Below are positions 32,661-40,511 of a DNA stretch of 64,000 nucleotides, piece after piece. A program made the translations under genes and the position numbers. The DNA comes from UBA7703 sp963667195 (GTDB taxonomy: Bacteria > Bacillota > Clostridia > Christensenellales > CAG-138). The first letter of the stretch is position 1, and every line of letters begins with the position of its first letter. The notes beneath the pieces were generated by a model, which saw only the letters and a list, made by a program, of their open reading frames with translations, was not told the origin of the DNA and did no database searches. The stretch lies in assembly GCA_963667195.1 (NCBI GenBank), contig OY762962.1, positions 372,001-436,000 on the forward strand. The letters are read 5' to 3'.

Positions 32661-32918
32661 TCACTTTGCCTGTTCCACGGCGGGCAGCACCTGTTCCTGA
32701 AAGAACCTGCGCGCTTCCTCCGCGGCAATCACGCTCTTGACTCCGTCGAGCGACACCGCGACGCCGGGTTTGTGGCACTGCTTGGTGCAAAACTTCGCGG
32801 AGAACGCAACCTTCTCATGTAGATCATTCGTTTCAATCAGGTGCTGAAACGTGGAGATCACGTTATACGCGCCCTTGAGATGGCAGGCGCTACCGATGCA
32901 GACCGAAAGCTCCGTCAT
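32661..32918 (-). CDS. Short 2Fe-2S thioredoxin-like ferredoxin (last gene of hyd operon)
   Basis: An 85-residue protein with the NuoE/thioredoxin-like ferredoxin fold reduced to its core. Cluster ligands are in VCIGSACHLKG and FCTKQCHKPGV (C-x4-C and C-x3-C). It is a clear paralogue of the first gene of the operon (39995-40276). Its ATG overlaps the hydA stop codon by four bases (ATGA), so translation is coupled. It probably shuttles electrons to or from one of the hydrogenases or Nuo-like subunits; partner unknown. Confidence 0.88.
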   Translation of the reverse strand: MTELSVCIGSACHLKGAYNVISTFQHLIETNDLHEKVAFSAKFCTKQCHKPGVAVSLDGVKSVIAAEEARRFFQEQVLPAVEQAK

Positions 32919-34618
32919 GCCTTGTGCCCTCCGTCCTTCGTGTAGTCCACATGCAGCAGCTCGTGTACGCGACCGCGGAGCACGTCGCCGTAGAGCGACT
33001 GCACGAGCGAGTTCTCCTCCGAGCGCTTGATGCTGGAAACGCGATCCACAGCATAGAGCCCCTCTCCGCGCTCCGCCTTTGCGGTGGAAGAGCTATAGGG
33101 CTGTCCCGCACCGCTCACGCAGCCGCCGGGGCACGCCATCACTTCGACGAAATCGTAGTGCTCCTCGCCGGAGACGATCTTCTGAATCAGCGCTTCCGCG
33201 TTGGCGAGCCCGCTCACGATGGCGATGCGCACTTCACGATCCAGATACGGTACGCTTGCTTCCTTCACGCCTTTCATGCCGCGCACGCCGGTCAATGCCG
33301 AGGCATAGAGCCCGCCGCGCGATTTATCGGAGGCGAGCCTTCTGAGCACCGCCTCGGTCACGCCGCCGGTCACGCCGAAGATCACGCCCGCGCCGCTCGT
33401 CATGCCAAACGGCATATCCAGCGCCTCCGGCTCGAGGTCTTCAAACACCACGCCGGATTCCTTGATCATGCGGATGAGCTCCTGCGTCGTGATCACCGCG
33501 TCCACGTTCGGCACGCCGTCCACGCGAAACTCGTCTCGCGCTGCCTCGAACTTCTTCGCCGTGCAGGGCATGACCGCCACGTGAAACTGCTTTCGGGAGG
33601 AGGTCTTCTCCTGTTCCTTGATGACCGATGCAAACATCTCCATCGGCGAACGGCAGGTAGAGACGTGCGCCAAAAGCTCCGGGTGCGACTTTTCGCAAAA
33701 CTGCACCCACGCGGGGCAGCAGGAAGTAAACAGCGGCAGCGTGGCTCCGCTTTCCAAATGGGTCAGCAGCTCCTCGCTCTCCTCCAGCACGGTCAAGTCC
33801 GCGCCGGTGGAGGTATCGTATACTTCGTCAAAGCCCATGCGATGCAGGGCAGCGACGATCTTTCCCATGCTGTTTTCGCCTTCGCGCAGGCCCATCTCGC
33901 GGCCGAGCGCCACGCGCACCGCAGGCGCAATCTGCGCCGTGACCTTCACGTTTCGGTCGTCCAGCGCGCGCCAGACGCGGTTTGCGTTGTCGCGCACGAC
34001 GATGGCGCCCGTGGGGCAAACAGCCGCACACTGGCCGCAGCCCACGCAAGGGGATTCGGCAATCGGCATGCCAAACGCGGTGCTGATCTCCATCTTGGAG
34101 CCGCGGTGCGCAAAGTCGATCGCGCCGACAGACTGCACCTCGTTGCACATGCGCACACAGTCGCCGCAGAGGATGCACTTGCTCGCGTCCCGCGCGATGC
34201 AGAGCGAGGAATCATCCTGCTGTTTCTCCGGCGCGGTGTTGGGAAAGCGCACGCCCTCAATGTTGAAGCGCATCGCGAGGTCCTGGAGCTTGCATTTGCC
34301 GTTGTTGCCGCAGGTGGTGCAGTCGCGGCAGTGATTCGCGAGCAGCAGCTCCAGAATATTCTTGCGGTAGCGGCGGAGCCGCTCGGTATTGGTCTTGATC
34401 ACCATGCCCGCTTTCGGCGGCGTGGAGCAGGCGGCTTCGAGTCCGCCCCGCTCGGTCTCCACCATGCACATGCGGCAGGCACCGTAGACCGAAAGCTCCG
34501 AGTGATAGCAAAACGTCGGCAGCTTGATGCCCGCCTTGCGGATGAGTTCCAGCAGGTTCTTTTCGCCGTTGATCTCGACCGGGATGCCGTCCACCGTCAT
34601 AAAGTCGCGTTGTTCCAT
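32915..34618 (-). CDS. hydA: [FeFe] hydrogenase catalytic subunit, HydA/HndD type
   Basis: A 567-residue enzyme that makes or oxidises H2. Order of domains: 2Fe-2S ferredoxin (Cys37, 48, 51, 64), His-Cys 4Fe-4S site (His96, Cys100, 103, 109), two 4Fe-4S clusters (Cys148-158 and 191-201), then the H-cluster domain with L1 TSCCPAW (298-304), L2 MPCTAKKFEA and L3 MACPGGCVSGAGQP. In L3 the usual GGG is SGA. Together with the NuoE- and NuoF-like genes upstream it forms a HydABC complex, of a type that often bifurcates between NADH and ferredoxin. GGAGG precedes the ATG; the gap to hydB is 3 bp. Confidence 0.97.
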   Translation of the reverse strand: MEQRDFMTVDGIPVEINGEKNLLELIRKAGIKLPTFCYHSELSVYGACRMCMVETERGGLEAACSTPPKAGMVIKTNTERLRRYRKNILELLLANHCRDCTTCGNNGKCKLQDLAMRFNIEGVRFPNTAPEKQQDDSSLCIARDASKCILCGDCVRMCNEVQSVGAIDFAHRGSKMEISTAFGMPIAESPCVGCGQCAAVCPTGAIVVRDNANRVWRALDDRNVKVTAQIAPAVRVALGREMGLREGENSMGKIVAALHRMGFDEVYDTSTGADLTVLEESEELLTHLESGATLPLFTSCCPAWVQFCEKSHPELLAHVSTCRSPMEMFASVIKEQEKTSSRKQFHVAVMPCTAKKFEAARDEFRVDGVPNVDAVITTQELIRMIKESGVVFEDLEPEALDMPFGMTSGAGVIFGVTGGVTEAVLRRLASDKSRGGLYASALTGVRGMKGVKEASVPYLDREVRIAIVSGLANAEALIQKIVSGEEHYDFVEVMACPGGCVSGAGQPYSSSTAKAERGEGLYAVDRVSSIKRSEENSLVQSLYGDVLRGRVHELLHVDYTKDGGHKA

Positions 34619-34621
34619 GTG

Positions 34622-36502
34622 TCAGTCCTCCAGAATCGCGCGGAAAGCGCAGGTTGAAACGCACGACTCACACCGGATGCACTTGCTTAAATCGATGGAG
34701 AACGGCTGTTTGATCTGTCCGGAAATCGCGTTGACCGGGCAGGCTTTGGCGCACTTGGAGCAGCCTTTGCAAAGCGCGGGATCGATCCAGATGCGCTTGA
34801 GCTTCTGGCAGCCGCCCGCGGGGCAGCGCTTGTCTCGAATGTGAGCCTCGTATTCACTCCGAAAGCTTTTGATTGTGCTCACGACAGGAGAAGCCGCGCT
34901 CTTGCCAAGCCCGCACAGCGCCGTCGCCGTGATGGTGTCCGCAAGCTCCAGCAGCAGCTCGATGTCGCCTTCCTCGCCTTTACCCTCGACGATGCGCTCC
35001 AAAATCGCGAGCATGCGCTTGGTTCCCTCGCGGCAGGGCACGCATTTTCCGCAGGATTCGTTCTGCGTGAAGTGCATGAAAAACCGTGCAACCTCCACCA
35101 TGCAGGTGTCCTCGTCCATCACGACGAGTCCGCCGGAGCCGATCATCGCGCCCGCTTTTTTCAGCGAGTCAAAGTCCAGCGGAAGATCGAGGTCTTCCGT
35201 GGTCAGGCAACCTCCGGAGGGGCCACCGATCTGAACGGCCTTAAACGCTTTTCCGTCCCGCACGCCGCCGCCGATGTCAAAGATGACTTCGCGCAGCGTC
35301 GTGCCCATCGGTACCTCGATGAGTCCCGTGTTGACGATGTTCCCCGTGAGCGCAAACGCCTTCGTGCCGGGGCTGTTCTCCGGTCCGATCGATTTGTACC
35401 AGTCCGCGCCGCACGAGATGATCAGCGGCACGTTGGCGAAGGTTTCCACGTTGTTGAGCACGGTTGGCTTGTCGAAAAGCCCGTGCTCCACCGTGCGCGG
35501 GGGTTTCACGCGGGGCATGCCACGCTTGCCCTCGATGGAGGCGGTCAGCGCGCTGCCCTCGCCGCAGACGAACGCGCCCGCGCCGCGCGCAATGTGCAGC
35601 GTAAAGCTATAGTCCGTGCCGAGGATGTTGTTGCCGAGCAAGCCAAGCTCCTCCGCCTGCGCAATCGCGCGGCGAAGCCTTTTTACCGCAAGCGGATACT
35701 CCGCGCGGACGTAGATGTAGCCTTCCCCGGCGCCGCAGGCCAGCCCCGCGATCATCATGCCTTCGAGCATGCGGTGCGGGTCGCCTTCCATCACGCTTCG
35801 ATCCATAAACGCACCGGGGTCTCCCTCGTCGCCGTTGCAGACGATGTACTTCACCGGCTCCGATTGGCGGCGCACCTGCGACCACTTGCGCCCGGCGGGA
35901 AATCCGCCGCCGCCTCTGCCGCGGAGGTTGGATTTTGTGATCTCGTCGATGATGTCGTCCGGCGAGCGGTCAAACAGCGCGGTTTCAAAAGCGGCATACC
36001 CGCCAAAACCCAAGTATTCGCGGATACTGGTCGCGTCAATCTGTCCGCAATGCTCCAGCACGAGCCGCGTCTGCTTTTGATAAAACGGTATTTCGTCCTG
36101 CTTGGGATAGGCGGTTCCGTCCTTTTGAAACGAGAGCTGCTCGATGCGTTCGCCGCGCAGGATCGTTTTCTCGATGATCTCCTCGCAGTCGGACAGCGCG
36201 GTCTTTGTGTAGAGCCAGCCCTGCGGCTCAATGCGTACCAGAGGCCCCATCTCGCAAAACCCGTGGCACCCGCATTCCTTCAAGCCAACGCTTTCGCCGT
36301 GCGGCTCATGCGCCAGCTCCACTGAAACGGGGATGTTTCGCTCCTCCATGAGCGCTTTGAGGCGCTCGAATATCTGCATCGACCCGCTGGAGACACAGCC
36401 CGTGCCCGCGCAGACGAGGATGCGCTTTGTTTCGAGTTGGAGAGCAGATGCGCATTCTTTTCTGAGCGCGATCAGTTCGGTTCGATTACTTAGTTTACTC
36501 AT
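34622..36502 (-). CDS. hydB: NuoF-like NADH-binding subunit HydB/HndC
   Basis: A 626-residue flavoprotein. The N-terminus is a 2Fe-2S thioredoxin-like domain (CAGTGCVSSGSM, CGCHGFCEMGP). The NuoF core has the FMN/NADH glycine-rich motif GRGGGGFPAGRKW and YIVCNGDEGDPGAFMDR. A 4Fe-4S site follows in NESCGKCVPCREGTKRM, and two C-terminal ferredoxin motifs (CKGCSKCAKACP, CIRCESCVSTC) end the protein. It passes electrons between NADH and the hydrogenase. ATG 36502 overlaps the upstream NuoE-like gene by four bases; the long upstream open frame is in the shadow of that gene and is not coding. Confidence 0.96.
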   Translation of the reverse strand: MSKLSNRTELIALRKECASALQLETKRILVCAGTGCVSSGSMQIFERLKALMEERNIPVSVELAHEPHGESVGLKECGCHGFCEMGPLVRIEPQGWLYTKTALSDCEEIIEKTILRGERIEQLSFQKDGTAYPKQDEIPFYQKQTRLVLEHCGQIDATSIREYLGFGGYAAFETALFDRSPDDIIDEITKSNLRGRGGGGFPAGRKWSQVRRQSEPVKYIVCNGDEGDPGAFMDRSVMEGDPHRMLEGMMIAGLACGAGEGYIYVRAEYPLAVKRLRRAIAQAEELGLLGNNILGTDYSFTLHIARGAGAFVCGEGSALTASIEGKRGMPRVKPPRTVEHGLFDKPTVLNNVETFANVPLIISCGADWYKSIGPENSPGTKAFALTGNIVNTGLIEVPMGTTLREVIFDIGGGVRDGKAFKAVQIGGPSGGCLTTEDLDLPLDFDSLKKAGAMIGSGGLVVMDEDTCMVEVARFFMHFTQNESCGKCVPCREGTKRMLAILERIVEGKGEEGDIELLLELADTITATALCGLGKSAASPVVSTIKSFRSEYEAHIRDKRCPAGGCQKLKRIWIDPALCKGCSKCAKACPVNAISGQIKQPFSIDLSKCIRCESCVSTCAFRAILED

Positions 36503-37002
36503 GCGCTTGCGCCCTCGCTTTCCGCCGCAAGCTGTGCGCGCAGAGAGGCGATCAGCTCGCTCGCCTTCTCCGGCGTCATCGCGGGATAGACCTGTTCGTT
36601 GACCGTGATCACGGGAGCAAGTCCGCAGGCGCCGAGGCAGGAGACGGTCTCCACCGTGAATCCGCCGTCCGGTGTGGTCTTGTTTGTTTCCGAAAGATTG
36701 AGTTCCTTGCGCAGGCGCTCCAGAATCGGAATCGACTTGCGCACATGGCAGGCGGTTCCGTCGCAAACGCGAATGACGAACCTGCCCTTTTTCTCCAGCG
36801 AAAAGTTCTCGTAAAACGTTGCGACGGAGTAGAGCCGTGCCTCGCTTACGCCAAGCGCACGGGCCAGATACGGAAACACCTCGCGCGGCAGATAGTGGTA
36901 GCGCTCCTGCACGTCCTGCAGGATGGCGATGATATTCGACTCCTTCTTTCCATAGACGGAAAGAATGTCGTCCACCGCACTGTAGTCAAAGGATGGCTGC
37001 AT
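36499..37002 (-). CDS. hydC: NuoE-like 2Fe-2S subunit HydC/HndA
   Basis: A 167-residue protein with an N-terminal helical bundle (ILQDVQERYHYLPREVF) and a thioredoxin-like 2Fe-2S domain with ligands in CDGTACHVRKS and CLGACGLAPVI. The length and motifs are those of the 24-kDa subunit of complex I. It is expected to bridge flavin and Fe-S electron flow in the hydrogenase complex. Upstream lies the SpoIIE-type phosphatase gene (75 bp), downstream hydB overlaps by 4 bp. Confidence 0.95.
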   Translation of the reverse strand: MQPSFDYSAVDDILSVYGKKESNIIAILQDVQERYHYLPREVFPYLARALGVSEARLYSVATFYENFSLEKKGRFVIRVCDGTACHVRKSIPILERLRKELNLSETNKTTPDGGFTVETVSCLGACGLAPVITVNEQVYPAMTPEKASELIASLRAQLAAESEGASA

Positions 37003-37077
37003 GTGTGTGTTGTTCCTCCAGCGTGTTGATAAACCTTGGTCTCCTGCCGCGCTTTTGGTCCGCGGATCAGGAAACGC

Positions 37078-38259
37078 TTAAAAATAACTCGTTTTGATGC
37101 GCTTTCCCATCTTCATCAGGCAGTCGGACAGCTGCTCGATGAGGCGCATCTTCAGGTTGAAGTTGATCGGCAGTTCGGGGTTTTGGTGCGCGGGGTTGAC
37201 CGCACAGCCCACGAAGAAGTTGATGTCCGTCGCTTCTTCGAAGAGCAGCCGCGCGATGCTGCTCGCGCCATCTCGTCCCGCGCTCCAGCGCTCATAATCG
37301 CTGTTGTCGTCGAGATAGTTCTTCGCGTACTCCAGCACGCGGTTGATCGTGATGACGCCCTCGGTCACGAGATCGACGCCCGAAATCGTCGCGGTCGGCG
37401 GAATCTCCGGGTCGGGAAAGTCGAGGTTCGCCACAAGCTGCTTTTGCAGATAGTTTGCCGCGATGGTGGACGTCGTTCCCCCGCAGATGATGTGCTTGCC
37501 CTCTTTTCCGAAGAAGAGGGACATCATCTTCTCGTTGTCGTCGCGACTGCTGGGCGGCCCGCAGAGCAGGTTCATCGGCACGCGCGGGCGGATGCGAACG
37601 GTGCAGACCGTCGCGTCGTCGCCGGGTTTTCCGTCGTAGAGGCGGTTTGTCTCCTGCAACAGAATCGTGGTCAGCGTCTTTGCCGTAAAGCCCACGTGCC
37701 AGAAGGTCTCCATATAGCGCGCGATGTCTTCCGTGCGCCAGCCGAAGTTATACACGCCGCCGACGCCTGCGTGCACCACGCCGTCGCTCATCGCGATGAA
37801 GATGTCGTTTTCGCGCAGTGTGATGTCCGAGCGGTAGATGCGCTTTTCCCCGACCGTCTGCATACTGGTTGCGAGTTCGCAGCTCTTGCCGTCGCGCAGC
37901 AGGATCACCGCGGGGTTGTCGTATTGAATGATCTCCGCGCGTTCGTTGTTGACGAGGCGAATGATCGTGAAGGTCGAATACGCGATGCCGCGATTGCTGC
38001 AAACGGGCAGCGTCGCCGCGATGGTCTCCACGCAGTCCTCAAGCCGCAGCCCCGCCGCCAGCATCGTGGAGATGATCTTGCTGGTGAGGGTACTCAGGAT
38101 GCTCGCCTTGACTCCGCTGCCGAGGCCGTCCGCAAGCACGATCACGGTGGAGTTTTCGTCCGTGCCCGCGATCTCGATATGGTCGCCGCAGAGCTGCTCT
38201 CCCGCGTGGTTGAGGCTCATGTAGCCGATATCGGCGCAAAGGTGGTTGTGTGTGATCAT
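37078..38259 (-). CDS. SpoIIE/PP2C-type phosphatase associated with HydS
   Basis: A 393-residue protein. Residues 1-200 carry the PPM phosphatase metal sites: VLADGLGSGVKAS, AMSDGVVHAGVGG and GDDATVCTV. The C-terminal about 170 residues are not recognised but recur in phosphatases next to PAS-hydrogenases. SpoIIE-type phosphatases dephosphorylate serine/threonine on anti-sigma antagonists or other targets. It lies 36 bp downstream of hydS, which lacks a kinase output, so it could be the output of the redox signal. Phosphatase identity is secure; the partner is inferred. Confidence 0.88.
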   Translation of the reverse strand: MITHNHLCADIGYMSLNHAGEQLCGDHIEIAGTDENSTVIVLADGLGSGVKASILSTLTSKIISTMLAAGLRLEDCVETIAATLPVCSNRGIAYSTFTIIRLVNNERAEIIQYDNPAVILLRDGKSCELATSMQTVGEKRIYRSDITLRENDIFIAMSDGVVHAGVGGVYNFGWRTEDIARYMETFWHVGFTAKTLTTILLQETNRLYDGKPGDDATVCTVRIRPRVPMNLLCGPPSSRDDNEKMMSLFFGKEGKHIICGGTTSTIAANYLQKQLVANLDFPDPEIPPTATISGVDLVTEGVITINRVLEYAKNYLDDNSDYERWSAGRDGASSIARLLFEEATDINFFVGCAVNPAHQNPELPINFNLKMRLIEQLSDCLMKMGKRIKTSYF

Positions 38260-38295
38260 CGGCTCTCGCCTCCTTTCCGTTGGGTTTTCTCCGCG

Positions 38296-39972
38296 TTATC
38301 GTGTCTCTTCGCTGTTGATCGATTCTTTCAGCTTCGTGAGCGCAATCTTGGTTTCGGCGGTGGTTTCGCCGAGGAGAGAGGCGATCTCCTGCACGATGCG
38401 CATTTGCTTTTCCACGACGCGGTCGGCAATCTCCACCGTCTGGCGGCCGATCTCCTCCTTCTTGAGGCGCTCCTCCTCCTCCACGGTCACGTCACGGAGA
38501 ATCGCAATCAGGATGTGCGTGGTCTTGTCATGCACGAGCGACAGCTCCAGATACTTGGAATACTCCGCGTAGTACGCGCGCTCCTCCTTGACCAACTTCC
38601 CTTCCAGCGCGCTCAGGAACGGCAACGGGTCCATCACGCGCACCAGCGGCTCGCCGAGCACATCGCCTTCACGCTGGATATGCAGCATCTTCATCGCGGC
38701 TGCGTTGACCTGCTGCACCTCCAAATCCTCGTTGACCACGAGGATGCCGTTTGGCGTGTGGCCGAGGATGTTGTTGGAAAAGCGCTCCGCCCGATCCATC
38801 AAAAACGGCAGGCACATGCTGATATCCGCCTTGCCGTGGTAGACCGCAATCGCCTTTTCGCGGCAGGTGTTGTAGCCGCAGCTGCCGCAGTTGAGCTCGT
38901 CTTCCTTGCTGGTCTTGCCCATCTTGGCGAGGATTTCCGCAATCTCGTTTTCGGACGGAATACTGCTCGGAACACCGATGTACGTATGCCTGCGCGCGAG
39001 CGTGCCCGCCGCGGGTTGCGCCACCGCAAAATCCCGCTTGCCCGCAAATGTAGTCACCGCCTGATAATGCCGCACAGGCGAGTTGTTGTATTTCTCCATG
39101 ACGGGGCCGCCGATGCAACTGCCGGAGCACGCGCTCATCTCGATGAAACAATTGTGGAGGTTACCCGCCGCGATGTCCGCGAGCGCGGACTTGCAGTTCT
39201 CCGTTCCGTCTACGGTCAGGCAGGTGTAGCCCGTGTCGGGAATGTCCATGGTCTTGAGGATGCCGCCGACGGTCGGAAACAGCCGCGCGCGGCTCTCCTC
39301 CGCGCTGTCCAGCACCGGCTCCGGCGCGATATCCGCCGAGGCAAACATACGCGAAAGCTCGTCAAACGTGAGCACCGCGTCAACGGGACTGTTCTCTGCC
39401 TCGTCTTTTTTCGAAAGACACGGACCGATAAAAACCGTCTTGGCTGTTGGGATCCGCCGCTTGATATCCTGACTGTGTGCGATCATAGGCGACACAACCG
39501 GCGAAAGATATTTGATCAGTTCGGGATAATATTTCCGGATCAGCAGGTTGACCGAGTGGCAGCAAGAGGTGATGATCACGTCCGCGCTCTTCTCGGCAAG
39601 CTGCTTTTCATATTCGCGCTTGACCAGCGTTGCTCCAATCGCCGTCTCTTCGGCAGAAGCAAACCCGAGCTGCATCAACGCGGCCTTGAGCGAGGCAAAA
39701 CCGACCCGGTCGAAATACGCCGCAAACGACGGCGCAAGGCTCGCGACCACGGGCGCGGTACCGTCCAACAGCACGCGCACCAGCTCCGTCCCGTCCGCAA
39801 TCTGCTTCGCGTTTTGCGGGCATACGACGAAGCATTGCCCGCAAAGGATGCACTCCTCGCCGACAATGTGCGCCTGGTTGGCGGAGAAGCGGATGGACTT
39901 CACCGGGCAATGGCGAATGCACTTGTAGCAGTTTTTGCAGTTCGACTTCTTGAGTCGTAATACGTCCGACAT
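38296..39972 (-). CDS. hydS: Sensory group C [FeFe] hydrogenase HydS with PAS domain
   Basis: A 558-residue protein. Two N-terminal 4Fe-4S clusters (Cys12-22, Cys41-51) precede a divergent H-cluster domain with L1 TSCCHS, L2 GPCLSKKDEA and L3 SACSGSCIGG. A further four-Cys motif CGSCGYNTCREKA (about 380) leads into a PAS domain (about 435-510; NGILVVNEDLEVQQVNAAA), and a helical C-terminus closes it. Group C enzymes are thought to sense H2 or redox state rather than turn over fast. No histidine kinase follows; the phosphatase gene does. The ATG at 39972 has AGAGGA nine bases upstream; the upstream extension has no homology. Confidence 0.94.
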   Translation of the reverse strand: MSDVLRLKKSNCKNCYKCIRHCPVKSIRFSANQAHIVGEECILCGQCFVVCPQNAKQIADGTELVRVLLDGTAPVVASLAPSFAAYFDRVGFASLKAALMQLGFASAEETAIGATLVKREYEKQLAEKSADVIITSCCHSVNLLIRKYYPELIKYLSPVVSPMIAHSQDIKRRIPTAKTVFIGPCLSKKDEAENSPVDAVLTFDELSRMFASADIAPEPVLDSAEESRARLFPTVGGILKTMDIPDTGYTCLTVDGTENCKSALADIAAGNLHNCFIEMSACSGSCIGGPVMEKYNNSPVRHYQAVTTFAGKRDFAVAQPAAGTLARRHTYIGVPSSIPSENEIAEILAKMGKTSKEDELNCGSCGYNTCREKAIAVYHGKADISMCLPFLMDRAERFSNNILGHTPNGILVVNEDLEVQQVNAAAMKMLHIQREGDVLGEPLVRVMDPLPFLSALEGKLVKEERAYYAEYSKYLELSLVHDKTTHILIAILRDVTVEEEERLKKEEIGRQTVEIADRVVEKQMRIVQEIASLLGETTAETKIALTKLKESINSEETR

Positions 39973-39994
39973 CGTGCTTATTCCTCTGATTCGA

Positions 39995-40276
39995 TCATAC
40001 AGGTTCGATTTGTGTTTCGGTTGCGTGTTTTGTATGCGCAAGCTTTGGCAGCACGTTTTGAATGAAAAAGTGTTCGGTGTCCTCCGGTGTAAGAGAGTAA
40101 TACGTTTCGTCGACCAACACACTCACGCCGGTTTGGCATTGTCCCATGCAAAACGACCCGCGCAACTCAATTTCGTCCTTCAAACCGCGCTCAAGGATCA
40201 GTCGTTCCAGTTGTTCCACAACGGCGCGCGATCCTTTCAGGTGGCAGGAGCTCCCGATGCATACCGTAATGTTCAC
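39995..40276 (-). CDS. Short 2Fe-2S thioredoxin-like ferredoxin (first gene of hyd operon)
   Basis: A 93-residue protein starting at GTG 40276, with AAGGA eight bases before it; the longer open frame upstream runs over the promoter and is rejected. Cluster ligands are in VCIGSSCHLKG and FCMGQCQTGVS. It matches the 85-residue protein at the other end of the operon along its length. It lies 22 bp before hydS and is therefore a candidate electron donor for the sensor. Confidence 0.87.
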   Translation of the reverse strand: MNITVCIGSSCHLKGSRAVVEQLERLILERGLKDEIELRGSFCMGQCQTGVSVLVDETYYSLTPEDTEHFFIQNVLPKLAHTKHATETQIEPV

Positions 40277-40330
40277 GCGTTGATCCTTTCTCTCTGATTG
40301 CAAAGGCGATTTCGCTTTAATTTTATCGAT

Positions 40331-40359
40331 ATAATAGTACTGATACACGCTTTTGTCAA
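40331..40359 (-). promoter_or_regulatory. Promoter of the hydrogenase operon
   Basis: On the minus strand TTGACA (40354-40359), 17-bp spacer, TATTAT (40331-40336). I looked for a Rex-type TTGTTAA-N6-TTAACAA box and did not find one. Confidence 0.85.
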
Positions 40360-40398
40360 CCCGCAATCCGGCATACGCATATTCCTTCAAAGAGCAAT

Positions 40399-40436
40399 CA
40401 AAAAAGCATCGGTTCAATCAAGTTGAAACGATGCTT
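40399..40436 (-). terminator. Terminator of the LRR lipoprotein gene
   Basis: Eight-bp outer stem (40404-40411 with 40429-40436), one internal mismatch, five more pairs, loop TCAAG; on the minus strand a T6 run follows. Confidence 0.85.
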
Positions 40437-40511
40437 ATTTGTGGAGTAGAATTCCCGACTCGATACCGGCCCGTTTTGTCAACTCGCGGCTGGAATCAAC
40501 CGCGTTTTGGA

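Noticed and set aside
32924..36325. Plus-strand frames of 577 and 494 codons opposite hydA and hydB
   Set aside because: His/Arg-rich shadows of the hydrogenase subunits.
37036..39960. Open frame of 974 codons on the plus strand opposite hydS and the phosphatase
   Set aside because: It is antisense to two well-identified genes, rich in Arg/His/Ala and lacks homology; it comes from the strong codon bias of the real genes.
40354..40417. N-terminal extension of the first hyd operon protein
   Set aside because: It runs over the strong promoter at 40331-40359; the GTG at 40276 has a ribosome site.
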